Assembly (NCBI RefSeq): GCF_000382485.1
Contig: NZ_AORY01000002.1
Coordinates: forward strand, 124,001 to 188,000
DNA length: 64,000 nucleotides
Reading direction: 5' to 3'
Source: Sphingomonas sp. Mn802worker
GTDB lineage: Bacteria > Pseudomonadota > Alphaproteobacteria > Sphingomonadales > Sphingomonadaceae
Shown here: piece after piece, positions 46,947 through 55,114 of the stretch
How the letters are laid out: each line of letters opens with the position of its first letter
Position numbering within the stretch: the stretch's first letter is position 1
Program-made: the position numbers and the translations under genes
The notes under the pieces: model-generated
Databases searched by the model: none
What the model saw: the letters and a program-made list of their open reading frames with translations, nothing else
Told to the model about the DNA's origin: nothing

Positions 46947-47405
46947 TCAGAACGGCTTCACGATCACCAGGATGACGATCAGCGTGGCGGCGAGCGCGGG
47001 TATCTCGTTCATCATGCGCAGCGCCTTGTTGGACACGGCCGGGCGTCCGCGCGCCAGCTTCTTCGCATAACTGACCGCCCAGCCGTGATAGCCCGACAGT
47101 AGCACGACGATCAGCAGCTTGGCATGGAGCCAGCCAAGCCCCGGCACACCTGCAAGCAACCCCGCATTGATCGACAGGAGGATGCCCAGCACCCAAACGA
47201 TCACCATCGCCGGGGTCAGGATGATCCGGCGCAGCTTGTTCTCGCGATCGGTCCAGCGCGCAGCCTCCATGGGCGCGGCGAGCCCTTCCTGATGATAGAC
47301 CAGATAACGCGGCAGCATGAACAACCCCGCCATCCAGAAGATCACGAAGATCAGATGCGCCGCTTTGACCCACAGATAGGTCGCACCCAGAAAACCCGGT
47401 TCCAT
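46947..47405 (-). CDS. hemJ: Protoporphyrinogen IX oxidase HemJ
   Basis: Membrane enzyme oxidising protoporphyrinogen IX, the penultimate heme step in bacteria without HemG/HemY. 152 residues with four membrane helices; the conserved His in KAAHLIFVIFWMAGLFMLPR and the Arg and Lys of the following loop are present. Directly after hemE (three bases), so both heme enzymes are co-transcribed. Confidence 0.92.
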   Translation of the reverse strand: MEPGFLGATYLWVKAAHLIFVIFWMAGLFMLPRYLVYHQEGLAAPMEAARWTDRENKLRRIILTPAMVIVWVLGILLSINAGLLAGVPGLGWLHAKLLIVVLLSGYHGWAVSYAKKLARGRPAVSNKALRMMNEIPALAATLIVILVIVKPF

Positions 47406-47408
47406 GGC

Positions 47409-48431
47409 CTAGTTCCTTAACACGGCGAGCAGCCGTTCGACATGGGCGATCGGGGTGTGCTGCCCAATGCCATGCCCGAGATTGAACACGTGGGGGCGCC
47501 CCGACAACGCGTCGATGATCCGCCTAACGCCCGTGTCGAGCGCGTCGCCACCCGCTTCCAGCAGCAGCGGATCGAGATTGCCCTGCACCGGCATGCCGGC
47601 GGGTAGCACCGCATTCGCCCATGCCGGATCGACCGTCTCGTCCAGCCCGATCGCATCGGGCGCGACACCGGCGGCATAGTCGACCAGCTTCGCACCGGCA
47701 CCCTTGGGGAAGCCGATGATCGGCACGCCCGGGTGCCGCGCGCGCAGGCGATCGACGATCGCGCGATTGGGCTGGATCACGTGAGCCTCGAATTGTGCCG
47801 GGCTAAGCGATCCGGCCCAGCTGTCGAACAACTGCACCGCCTCGACCCCCGCCTCGATCTGGCGCGAGAGATACTCGACCGTGAGGTCCACGACGCGGTC
47901 GATGATCCCGGCGAAGCGAGCCGGATCGCGGTAGGCAAGCAACCGCGTCCCACCCTGATCCTTCGATCCAGCACCCGCCACCATGTAGGTCGCGACCGTC
48001 CACGGCGAGCCCGCGAACCCCAGGAACGTCGTCTCTGCCGGCAGCATCGCCGCCACCCGCCTGACCGTCTCGTATACCGGGTCAAGCCGCGTCAGGTCTG
48101 GCGTAAGCGTGTCCGGATCCGCCTCGACCAGCGCCGGTGCCAACCGCGGGCCCTCACCAACGCCGAACGTCAGCTCCTGTCCCAGCGCCCATGGCACCAT
48201 CAGGATGTCGGAGAACAGGATCGCGCCGTCGAAGCCAAAGCGGCGGATCGGCTGCATCGTCACTTCCACTGCCGCCTGCGGGTCGGTCGCAAGCGCGAGG
48301 AACCCGCCCTTCTCGGCCCGCAGCGCGCGATACTCGGGCAGATAGCGGCCGGCCTGACGCATCAGCCACACCGGCGGCCGCGGGGGCATCGCTCCGTTCA
48401 GAACCGCGAGCAGGGGTTTGGAGCCGGGCAA
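47409..48431 (-). CDS. hemE: Uroporphyrinogen decarboxylase
   Basis: Decarboxylates uroporphyrinogen III to coproporphyrinogen III. 340 residues with the signature RPPVWLMRQAGRYLPEYR near the N-terminus, the FGFDGAILFSDI segment and a C-terminal FNLGHGI motif. It starts at TTG with AAGGAG seven bases upstream (plus-strand CTCCTT at 48439-48444). In Caulobacter the replication origin is bordered by hemE, and the gap upstream here has origin features. Confidence 0.97.
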   Translation of the reverse strand: MPGSKPLLAVLNGAMPPRPPVWLMRQAGRYLPEYRALRAEKGGFLALATDPQAAVEVTMQPIRRFGFDGAILFSDILMVPWALGQELTFGVGEGPRLAPALVEADPDTLTPDLTRLDPVYETVRRVAAMLPAETTFLGFAGSPWTVATYMVAGAGSKDQGGTRLLAYRDPARFAGIIDRVVDLTVEYLSRQIEAGVEAVQLFDSWAGSLSPAQFEAHVIQPNRAIVDRLRARHPGVPIIGFPKGAGAKLVDYAAGVAPDAIGLDETVDPAWANAVLPAGMPVQGNLDPLLLEAGGDALDTGVRRIIDALSGRPHVFNLGHGIGQHTPIAHVERLLAVLRN

Positions 48432-48455
48432 ACGGGCACTCCTTCTTCAATAGAA

Positions 48456-48590
48456 GAATCTAGAATGAGGTTGTTGATGTTGTTGGCGTGTGGGGGCCGG
48501 GGATTATGCGTTCGCACACCTAATGCCAACAGATTGACTCAAGCGCAGGCGCGATTCCCCTCTGATTCGATTCAAGCACCACCACGACTC
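48456..48590. promoter_or_regulatory. Cluster of six GANTC methylation sites in oriC
   Basis: GAATC at 48456, GACTC at 48536, GATTC at 48553, 48564 and 48569, and GACTC at 48586. GANTC is the target of the cell-cycle methyltransferase CcrM in alphaproteobacteria. Random expectation for 135 bases is about 0.5 sites. Confidence 0.7.
48501..48529 (-). promoter_or_regulatory. Putative hemE promoter inside oriC
   Basis: On the complement, TTGGCA (plus 48524-48529) and TAATCC (48501-48506) are separated by 17 bases, a plausible -35/-10 pair about 70 bases before the hemE TTG. The -10 match is poor. In Caulobacter a strong hemE promoter also lies in the origin. Confidence 0.35.
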
Positions 48591-48736
48591 ACAGGCTGTG
48601 GATAAAACGACGCGGCGTTGACGGGATTGTGGACAACCGCATCGTCATCCACAGTCGGTACGTCCGCTTGGCGGGTCGGCCAAGTTACGCTAGCCCCTGT
48701 CCCCATGTTGTCCACAGTTCGATCCTGAACGCGGCG

Positions 48737-49567
48737 ATGGTGCGTCTCCATCTCCACCTGCTGTCGGATTCGACCGGCGAAACGCTGGAGAACATCGCCA
48801 AGGCGGCGTTGGCGCAGTACGACGACGTCGAAACGGTCAGGCATTTCTGGCCCATGGTCCGTACCGAGGCGCATCTCGACCGCATCCTGCAGGAGATTGC
48901 GCAAAACCCCGGTCTCGTCATCTTCACGTTGGTCAATCCGCAGACGCGCCGCGCGCTCGAGGCACGCTGCCACGCGCTCGGCCTGCCGATCGTCGCGCCG
49001 CTCGATCCTGTCAACGACGCGCTGTCGGGGCTGCTCGGACAGCAGGCAAAGGCGCGGCCGGGCCGCCAGCATGTGCTCGACGCCGCCTATTTCGCGCGCG
49101 TCGATGCGATCCAGTTCACCATCGCGCATGATGACGGCATCGCGTGGGAGGAGTGGGAGGAAGCCGACATCGTGCTCGCGGGCGTCAGCCGCTCGTCGAA
49201 GACTCCGACCTCAATCTATCTCGCCAATCGCGGCTACAAGACCGCGAACATCCCCGTCGTAGTCGAAAGCCCGCCACCGCCGTTGCTCTACCAGCTCAGG
49301 CACCCGCTCGTCGTCGGCCTGACCACCAGTGCCGACCGGCTGATCCAGATCCGCCGCAACCGACTGCTGTCGCTCAATCAGGCGCCCGAGACCGATTACG
49401 TCAACGGGGATGCCGTCGCGCGCGAGATCGCATTCGCGCGGCGCATGTTCGCCGATAACGGCTGGCCCGTGATCGACGTCACCCGCCGCTCGATCGAGGA
49501 AACCGCCGCCGCGATCATCTCCTTGTGCAACGAACGCCGCGGCGGCGCGGTGCACGCACACGACTGA
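48737..49567 (+). CDS. ppsR: PEP synthase/PPDK regulatory kinase-phosphorylase (DUF299, PpsR type)
   Basis: Bifunctional kinase/phosphorylase controlling phosphoenolpyruvate synthase or pyruvate phosphate dikinase by threonine phosphorylation. 276 residues from MVRLHLHLLSDSTGE; the P-loop-like GVSRSSKT is at 149-156. A longer reading would start in the DnaA-box region and lacks conservation. It is the RP001-type gene that borders alphaproteobacterial origins opposite hemE. Confidence 0.93.
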   Translation: MVRLHLHLLSDSTGETLENIAKAALAQYDDVETVRHFWPMVRTEAHLDRILQEIAQNPGLVIFTLVNPQTRRALEARCHALGLPIVAPLDPVNDALSGLLGQQAKARPGRQHVLDAAYFARVDAIQFTIAHDDGIAWEEWEEADIVLAGVSRSSKTPTSIYLANRGYKTANIPVVVESPPPPLLYQLRHPLVVGLTTSADRLIQIRRNRLLSLNQAPETDYVNGDAVAREIAFARRMFADNGWPVIDVTRRSIEETAAAIISLCNERRGGAVHAHD

Positions 49568-49589
49568 TTCGGGTCACCTTGTAATCACA

Positions 49590-49615
49590 TGAGCATCATC
49601 CCTTGAGCATCATCC
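49590..49615. repeat. Short tandem duplication at the maf start
   Basis: TGAGCATCATCC occurs twice, 14 bases apart (from 49590 and from 49604). The first copy with the base before it reads ATG and gives a five-codon frame ending TGA; the second overlaps the TTG that opens maf. Confidence 0.75.
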
Positions 49616-50193
49616 TCGCCTCGCAATCGGCCTCGCGCACAGCCATGCTGTCGGCCGCCGGCGTGCCGTTCACCGCCGAACCCGCGCATGCGGACGAGGC
49701 GGCGCTCAAGGCCGCGATGACCGGCGCACCCCCGCGCGACGTCGCCGACGCGCTGGCCGAGTTGAAGGCGCTCAAGGTGTCCGCGCGCCATCCCGGACGA
49801 TTGGTGCTCGGCTCGGACTCACTCGTGGTGCTCGAAGACGGCACGATCCTCGACAAGCCCCGCGACCGTACTGACGCGCACGATCACCTCGCGCGGATGT
49901 CGGGCAAGCGCCACGATCTCGTCAGTGCGGCGGTAATCGCGGAAAACGGCCGTCCCGTCTGGCGTCATGTCGAGGCAGCGCGGATGTTCGTGCGTCCGTT
50001 GTCGGACGCGTTCATCGAGGCTTATCTCGACGCCGAGTGGCCGGCGATCTCGGCCTGTGTCGGCTGCTACCGCATCGAGGGGCCGGGCGCGCAATTGTTC
50101 AGCCGGATCGAGGGAAGCCAGTTCACCGTGCTTGGTATGCCGCTGCTCCCGGTGCTGGGCTATCTGCGCGAGCGCGGCGTTCTGCTCGCGTGA
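49603..50193 (+). CDS. maf: Maf-family nucleoside triphosphate pyrophosphatase
   Basis: Septum-formation/house-cleaning pyrophosphatase of 196 residues, hydrolysing modified or canonical NTPs to NMPs. Opening SIILASQSASRTAML, the LVLGSDSLVV segment and RIEGPGAQLFSRIEGS are typical. The start is a TTG overlapping a mini-frame stop (TTGA) produced by a local duplication. It opens the maf-aroE-coaE-dnaQ block characteristic of the right side of alphaproteobacterial origins. Confidence 0.93.
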   Translation: MSIILASQSASRTAMLSAAGVPFTAEPAHADEAALKAAMTGAPPRDVADALAELKALKVSARHPGRLVLGSDSLVVLEDGTILDKPRDRTDAHDHLARMSGKRHDLVSAAVIAENGRPVWRHVEAARMFVRPLSDAFIEAYLDAEWPAISACVGCYRIEGPGAQLFSRIEGSQFTVLGMPLLPVLGYLRERGVLLA

Positions 50194-50215
50194 GTTTCCA
50201 AGGATCAGGATTTTC

Positions 50216-51025
50216 ATGACCAAGCCTTATGCCGAGGTGATCGGCGATCCGATCGCGCATTCCAAGTCGCCGCTGATCCACCGCTTCTGGCTAGGTCAGC
50301 TCGGCATCGACGCAGATTACCGCGCGACCCGCGTCGCAGCCGGTGAACTCGCCGCCTATTTCGCGGATCGCGCCGCCGATCCCGACTGGCGCGGCTGCAA
50401 CGTGACCGTGCCGCACAAGGTCGCGACGCTCGACCACGTGCCCGATCCCGGCGACGTGCGCGGCTCGATCGGCGCGGCCAACACCGTGTTCCGCACGCTC
50501 GATGGACTCGCCGCGACCAACACCGACGCCGCGGGCTTCCTGTCGCCGATCGCCGATCTCGACCTCGCCGGCAAGCCCGTCGTCGTGGTGGGAGCGGGGG
50601 GCGCAGCGCGCGCGATCCTGTTCGCATTGTCGAAAGTCGGCGTCGGCCCGGTCACGCTGCTCAACCGTACCCCGCTGAAGGGCGCCGCGCTGCTGTCGAC
50701 CTTCGGGTTGAAGGGACAGGCGCTGCCGCTCACCGCCAGGCTCCCGCCCGCCGCCTTGCTCGTCAACGCATCGACGCTTGGCATGACGGGTCAGCCGCCG
50801 CTCGAGCTCGACCTGCTCTCGCTTCCCGCCGACGCGATCGTCTACGACATCGTCTACGCGCCGATTGAGACCGAACTGCTGACCCGGGCGCACGAACGCG
50901 GACTCGACACGATCGATGGACTCGACATGCTGATCGGCCAGGCCGCGCTTGCGTTCGAGCTGCTCTTTGGCCAGCCCGCGCCGCGCGATCATGACGAGGA
51001 ACTGCGCGAACGGTTGCTCGCATGA
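50216..51025 (+). CDS. aroE: Shikimate dehydrogenase
   Basis: NADPH-dependent step of the shikimate pathway. 269 residues: shikimate-binding GDPIAHSKSPLIH at the N-terminus, NVTVPHK with catalytic Lys, NTD, and the nucleotide loop VVGAGGAARA with NRT in place of the usual phosphate-binding stretch. ATG chosen with AGGATCAGGA upstream. Its stop overlaps coaE (ATGA). Confidence 0.96.
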   Translation: MTKPYAEVIGDPIAHSKSPLIHRFWLGQLGIDADYRATRVAAGELAAYFADRAADPDWRGCNVTVPHKVATLDHVPDPGDVRGSIGAANTVFRTLDGLAATNTDAAGFLSPIADLDLAGKPVVVVGAGGAARAILFALSKVGVGPVTLLNRTPLKGAALLSTFGLKGQALPLTARLPPAALLVNASTLGMTGQPPLELDLLSLPADAIVYDIVYAPIETELLTRAHERGLDTIDGLDMLIGQAALAFELLFGQPAPRDHDEELRERLLA

Positions 51026-51624
51026 GTATGCCCTTGATCGTCGGGCTGACGGGATCGATCGGTATGGGCAAGTCGACCGTCGCGCAGATGTTCCGCGACT
51101 GCGGCGCCCCCGTGTTCGACGCCGATGCCGAGGTGCACCGCCTGCAAGGGCCGGGCGGGCGGCTCGTCACCGCGATCGAGGCGCACTTTCCCGGTACGAC
51201 CGGGGCAGGGGGTGTCGATCGCGCAAAGCTGGGCGCCGCCGTGCTCCGCGACGATGCCGCGATGAAGGCGCTGGAAGCGATCGTCCATCCCGCCGTCGGC
51301 GTTGAGCGTGCCGCGTTCCTTGACTCACATGCAGGCGCGCCCATCGTCGTCTTCGACGTGCCGTTGTTGTTCGAAACCGGCGGCGACGCCAGCGTCAACC
51401 GTATCGTCGTCGTGTCCGCCGCGCCCGCCGTTCAGCGCACCCGCACGCTCCAGCGTCCCGGCATGACCGCGGCGAAGTTCGACGCGATCGTGGCACGCCA
51501 GACACCCGACGCGGAAAAGCGCGCGCGCGCCGATTTCGTCATCGCGACCGATATCTCGATTGAGGAGACCCGCGCCGCCGTGGCCCGCGTCGTCGCTTGC
51601 CTCCGAGGCGGCGAAGCACGATAA
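51022..51624 (+). CDS. coaE: Dephospho-CoA kinase
   Basis: Last step of coenzyme A synthesis. 200 residues with P-loop GSIGMGKS at 11-18, DADAEVH, and VVFDVPLLFETG. Complete. It lies between aroE (overlap) and dnaQ (10-base gap), the conserved order. Confidence 0.96.
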   Translation: MSMPLIVGLTGSIGMGKSTVAQMFRDCGAPVFDADAEVHRLQGPGGRLVTAIEAHFPGTTGAGGVDRAKLGAAVLRDDAAMKALEAIVHPAVGVERAAFLDSHAGAPIVVFDVPLLFETGGDASVNRIVVVSAAPAVQRTRTLQRPGMTAAKFDAIVARQTPDAEKRARADFVIATDISIEETRAAVARVVACLRGGEAR

Positions 51625-51634
51625 CCGATTCCCC

Positions 51635-52327
51635 ATGCGCGAGATTGTCTTTGATACCGAAACCACGGGCCTGAGCTTCGCCGGCGGCGACCGGATGGTA
51701 GAGATCGGCTGCGTGGAATTGTTCAACCGGGTCGAGACCGGGCAGACGTTTCACGCTTATTACCATCCCGAACGCGACATGCCCGAGGAAGCGGCGCGGG
51801 TGCACGGACTCAGGATCGATTTCCTGTCGAAGTTCCCTGTCTTCACCGCGGGTGTCGATGCGCTGCTCGAGTTCATCGGTGACAGCCCGCTGATCGCGCA
51901 CAATGCCGGGTTCGACTTCTCGTTTCTGAACGGAGAGCTGGAACGCTGTGGCCGCGCACCCGTGTGCCGCACGCGGATGGTCGACACGCTGCAGATCGCG
52001 CGCAGCCGGCATCCCGGCGCGAAGCACACGCTCGACGCCTTGTGCAGCCGCTACGGCGTCGATCGCTCGCACCGCGTGCTCCACGGCGCCTTGCTCGACG
52101 CGCAGCTGCTCGCGCAGGTCTATGTCGAGCTCCTCGGCGGACGCCAGATCGGCCTCGGCCTCGTCAGCGAGGTCGCGCCGGAGCTGGTCGAAATAGTCGA
52201 GGCTGCGCCTCGCAAGGCGCGGGCCCCACGTGTCTTTCGCGCCAGTGCTGCGGAACTGGCGGCGCACGCAGCGTTTGTGAACGGAATAAAGGAGCCTTTG
52301 TGGGGAGCGATCGAGGGCTCTTCGTAA
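51635..52327 (+). CDS. dnaQ: DNA polymerase III subunit epsilon
   Basis: Proofreading 3'-5' exonuclease of the replicase. 230 residues starting MREIVFDTETTGLS: the exo I DTE (Asp7, Glu9), exo II IAHNAGFDFSFLN and exo IIIe HGALLDAQLLA are intact. The C-terminal tail that binds the alpha subunit is present. A stem CAGGG/CCCTG lies just downstream (52362-52379), before hpf. Confidence 0.95.
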   Translation: MREIVFDTETTGLSFAGGDRMVEIGCVELFNRVETGQTFHAYYHPERDMPEEAARVHGLRIDFLSKFPVFTAGVDALLEFIGDSPLIAHNAGFDFSFLNGELERCGRAPVCRTRMVDTLQIARSRHPGAKHTLDALCSRYGVDRSHRVLHGALLDAQLLAQVYVELLGGRQIGLGLVSEVAPELVEIVEAAPRKARAPRVFRASAAELAAHAAFVNGIKEPLWGAIEGSS

Positions 52328-52392
52328 AGGGGGCCGTCGCGCCCGGTTGGCGCGGATGGCAGGGTCGTTCGGCCCTGTGACAGGAGAAGACA

Positions 52393-52983
52393 ATGGATAT
52401 CCGGACCAATGGTCACCAGGTTTCGATCGGCGACGCGCTGAAGAGCCATGTCGAGGACCGCCTCCAGGGTATCGCCGACAAATATTTCGCGCGCGCGATC
52501 TCTGCCGAAGTGACCTTTGGCAAGGGGCCGCACGACGTCGGGTTCCGCTGCGACATCGTCTCGCACGTCATGCGCGGGCTGGTGCTGAAGGGCGCGCACG
52601 AGGCGCATGACGCGCATCTCGCCTTCGATGGCGCGGCCGAGAAGATCGAGAAGCAGCTGCGCCGCTACATGCGTCGGCTGAAGGACCGCCATGCGATGCA
52701 CGTCGAGGCGGAGGCCGAGCAGGAGCGGTCGGGCTACGACAATGCCGGTTACACGCTATTTGCGGAGTCGATCGCCGATGAGGAAGAGAATGACGCGCCG
52801 CTCGTCATCGCGGAAACGCGCGTCGACGTTCCCGATGCGAGCGTGTCTGACGCGGTGATGATGCTCGACCTGCGCAACACCCAGGCGCTGCTGTTCAAGA
52901 ATGCGGGCACGGGGGCCTACAACATGGTCTATCGTCGCGGCGACGGCACGATCGGCTGGGTCGAGCCGCAGCGCGGCGGTTGA
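52393..52983 (+). CDS. hpf: Ribosome hibernation promoting factor, long form
   Basis: Stationary-phase factor that inactivates ribosomes; long HPF forms 100S dimers by itself. 196 residues: the N-terminal S30AE domain (MDIRTNGHQVSIGDALKSHV) and the C-terminal domain with AVMMLDLRNTQALLFKNAGTG, which makes the dimer contact. In many proteobacteria hpf and ptsN follow rpoN; here they follow dnaQ. Confidence 0.95.
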   Translation: MDIRTNGHQVSIGDALKSHVEDRLQGIADKYFARAISAEVTFGKGPHDVGFRCDIVSHVMRGLVLKGAHEAHDAHLAFDGAAEKIEKQLRRYMRRLKDRHAMHVEAEAEQERSGYDNAGYTLFAESIADEEENDAPLVIAETRVDVPDASVSDAVMMLDLRNTQALLFKNAGTGAYNMVYRRGDGTIGWVEPQRGG

Positions 52984-53000
52984 TCCGATCACACAGCCAC

Positions 53001-53465
53001 ATGGATCTGAGTGACCTGTTGCTGCCTGAGCTGGTGGCGGTGGACGTGTCCGCCGCTACCCGCAAGGCGCCCTTCACGCACATCGGCGCGCTCGCCGCGC
53101 CGGTGCTGTCGGCCGATGCGCGCGTCATCACCGATGCGCTCGCCGCGCGCGAGAAACTCGGCTCGACCGCGTTCGGCGGCGGCGTTGCGATCCCGCACGC
53201 GCGCCTGACCGCCCTTGACCGCATCGTCGCGGGCGCGATCCGGCTCGCGCAGCCGATCGACTTTGGCGCGGTCGATGATGTGCCGGTCGACCTCATGTTC
53301 GTTCTGTTTTCGCCGCCGAATGCCGGTGCCGATCACCTGAAGGCGCTCGCGCGGGTCGCGCGGCTGGTGCGGAACCGCACGCTGATCGCCAAGCTTCGGG
53401 GTGCCGGTTCACGCGATGCAATCTGGGCGCTGCTCACCACGGATGAGACACGTGACGCTGCCTGA
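53001..53465 (+). CDS. ptsN: PTS IIA-like nitrogen regulatory protein PtsN
   Basis: EIIA-Ntr of the nitrogen phosphotransferase relay, 154 residues. The phosphorylatable His66 is in GVAIPHARL; FSPPNAGADHLKALA is a family signature. The ATG has no clear ribosome site; a TTG overlapping the hpf stop, seven codons upstream, is an alternative. No ptsP or HPr gene is in the window. Confidence 0.92.
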   Translation: MDLSDLLLPELVAVDVSAATRKAPFTHIGALAAPVLSADARVITDALAAREKLGSTAFGGGVAIPHARLTALDRIVAGAIRLAQPIDFGAVDDVPVDLMFVLFSPPNAGADHLKALARVARLVRNRTLIAKLRGAGSRDAIWALLTTDETRDAA

Positions 53466-53910
53466 AGGAGCAGACGCCCACTTCCGTGCACTCGAAGCGC
53501 TCTATGCTGCGGCGCCGGTCAATCGGCTGTTCGAGTCGCGACTGGAGGTGCCCGAAGCAGGAGTCGCGCGGATCAGCTTCGCGGTCGATCGGCGTCACTT
53601 CCACGCCGCGGGGGCAGCCCATGGCACCGCTTATTTCAAGATGCTCGACGACGCGGCTTTCTACGCCGCCAACAGCCTCGTTACCGATCGTTTCCTGCTG
53701 ACCACGCAGTTCAGCCTCAACCTGACCCGGCCGCTCGGCGAAGGTCCGGTCGTCGCCGAGGGACGCTGGATCAGCGGGCAGCGCCGCGTCTTCATCGCGG
53801 AGGCTCGCCTGATCGCGTCGGACGGCGAGGAGGTCGCGCGCGGAACCGGCACCTTCATGCGGTCGCGGATCGCGCTCGCCGGACTGCCCGGCTACGGCGC
53901 GGCGACGTGA
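53443..53910 (+). CDS. PaaI/YiaI-type hotdog-fold thioesterase
   Basis: A 155-residue hotdog protein: HGTAYFKMLDDAAFYAANS is the central helix with its Asp, and VVAEGRWISGQRRVFIAEARL the long strand. These enzymes hydrolyse acyl- or aryl-CoA. It overlaps ptsN by 23 bases and the DUF1491 gene by four (GTGA). Substrate unknown. Confidence 0.82.
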   Translation: MRHVTLPEGADAHFRALEALYAAAPVNRLFESRLEVPEAGVARISFAVDRRHFHAAGAAHGTAYFKMLDDAAFYAANSLVTDRFLLTTQFSLNLTRPLGEGPVVAEGRWISGQRRVFIAEARLIASDGEEVARGTGTFMRSRIALAGLPGYGAAT

Positions 53911-54242
53911 GCGGACGACTTCCGACCCATCTGGCGGTGGGTGCGCTGGTGCGCCGGGTCAACGATGCCGGCGGCTTCGCTGTCGTGCGCGCGCGCGGCG
54001 AGGCGCAGACCGGTGCGATCCTGCTGCTGATCGACGAAGGGCGCGTGGTGCGTGGCCTTGAGCGATATCGCGATCTCGACGACCGCGAGTCTCTCGTTCC
54101 CGCCGGACCGATCGATGTCGATGGGGCGGCGATGGACGATTACTGGAAGAAACGCCGCGCCTCCGACCCGGATTTGTGGGTCGTCGAACTGATGATCGCG
54201 CAAGCCGAACGGTTCGCCGCTGAAACGATCCTGGTTTGTTGA
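53907..54242 (+). CDS. DUF1491 family protein
   Basis: A 111-residue protein of a family restricted largely to alphaproteobacteria, recognised by LAVGALVRRVNDAGGFAVV and DYWKKRRASDPDLWVVEL. No known activity and no catalytic motif that I can see. It begins at a GTG overlapping the thioesterase stop and ends the ptsN operon. Confidence 0.85.
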   Translation: MSGRLPTHLAVGALVRRVNDAGGFAVVRARGEAQTGAILLLIDEGRVVRGLERYRDLDDRESLVPAGPIDVDGAAMDDYWKKRRASDPDLWVVELMIAQAERFAAETILVC

Positions 54243-54407
54243 CGCGCTGACGCTTCGCGGGAAGAGAGCGGACATCAACTAAACGCGTTGTGCTGCGCCG
54301 GTGTGCGATGCCGGACGGTTACGCAGTCGGGTGGATCCCGGCGGTGGTGTTCTCGCACGCGAGCAGCACGCATCGTTCGTGTACCAACCGCATAATGTAG
54401 ACGATGA

Positions 54408-55061
54408 ATGACGTTTCGGAAGCGCGCTGCAACGGTTGCAGCGACCCTGATCTCCCTGGCCGGTCTTGCTCTTCACAGCACCGCCAGCTTTGCCGCGGAA
54501 GCTCCTGCTCTCGTCGTGAAGGATCAAGCTTCCAAACCGGTGACGCCCGTCTCTGTTCCCCCGGTTTCCTACTTCGTTCAACAACTTCCCACCCAGCCGG
54601 CGGTCGCGCAGGACCCGGCGTTCGCACCCGACGCCGACGAGGATGACGAGGTCGCCTATCCGACGCTCGCCGCCGCGGTCGCCGCGCAGGACGCCGCCAG
54701 CGATGACGAACAGCTCCGCTGCCTTGCCGGCGCGATCTATTTCGAGGCGCGCGGTGAACCGCTGAGCGGCCAGCTCGCGGTCGCCGAGGTCATCCTCAAT
54801 CGCGCCAACTCTGGCAGGTTTGCCAAGAGCGCGTGCGGCGTCGTCACGCAGCCGGGACAATTTTCCTTCGTGCGTGGCGGTCGTATTCCCGACGTCGCGG
54901 AAAATGCGCGCTGGCGGACCGCGATGGCGGTGGCAAAGGTCGCGATGAACGACGATTGGGACAGCGATGCGTCGAAGGCGCTGTATTTTAACGCTGGCCG
55001 CTCCCCCAGCCGTTCGCTGGTGCGGGTCGCCTCGATCGGCAACCACACCTTCTATCGTTGA
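54408..55061 (+). CDS. SleB/CwlJ-type cell wall hydrolase
   Basis: Exported peptidoglycan hydrolase of 217 residues. Signal peptide ends TASFAAE; an acidic linker (DADEDDE) leads to the Hydrolase_2 domain with CLAGAIYFEARGEPLSGQ (catalytic Glu), VAEVILNRA and TQPGQFSFV. The family comprises lytic transglycosylase-like enzymes of spores and of non-spore formers. It is followed by mmcB. Confidence 0.88.
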   Translation: MTFRKRAATVAATLISLAGLALHSTASFAAEAPALVVKDQASKPVTPVSVPPVSYFVQQLPTQPAVAQDPAFAPDADEDDEVAYPTLAAAVAAQDAASDDEQLRCLAGAIYFEARGEPLSGQLAVAEVILNRANSGRFAKSACGVVTQPGQFSFVRGGRIPDVAENARWRTAMAVAKVAMNDDWDSDASKALYFNAGRSPSRSLVRVASIGNHTFYR

Positions 55062-55086
55062 GGCGACGCACGGGCGACTAGCCTGC

Positions 55087-55101
55087 GTTCCCGCAATGTT
55101 C
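55087..55101 (+). promoter_or_regulatory. SOS (LexA) box upstream of mmcB
   Basis: GTTC, seven bases (CCGCAAT), GTTC: the alphaproteobacterial LexA site GTTC-N7-GTTC. It ends 13 bases before the mmcB ATG, a position where bound LexA would block transcription or initiation. Confidence 0.72.
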
Positions 55102-55114
55102 TAGGTATCGGGCC

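Larger units (their letters stand above)
48432..48736. other. oriC: Probable chromosome replication origin (oriC) with four DnaA boxes
   Basis: Non-coding gap between hemE and ppsR, the same two neighbours that flank Cori of Caulobacter. DnaA-box sequences: TGTGGATAA (48597-48605, exact consensus on the complement), TGTGGACAA (48628-48636), TCATCCACA (48645-48653, one mismatch) and TTGTCCACA (48708-48716). A relatively AT-rich stretch (48441-48485) with TTCTTC/GAAGAA arms could be the unwinding element. Six GANTC sites lie between. Coding strand switches here. dnaA itself is not in the window. Confidence 0.88.

Noticed and set aside
48629..48736. In-frame N-terminal extension of ppsR
   Set aside because: It lies in the DnaA-box region, is not similar to the family, and the conserved start MVRLHLHLLSDSTGE has its own ATG.
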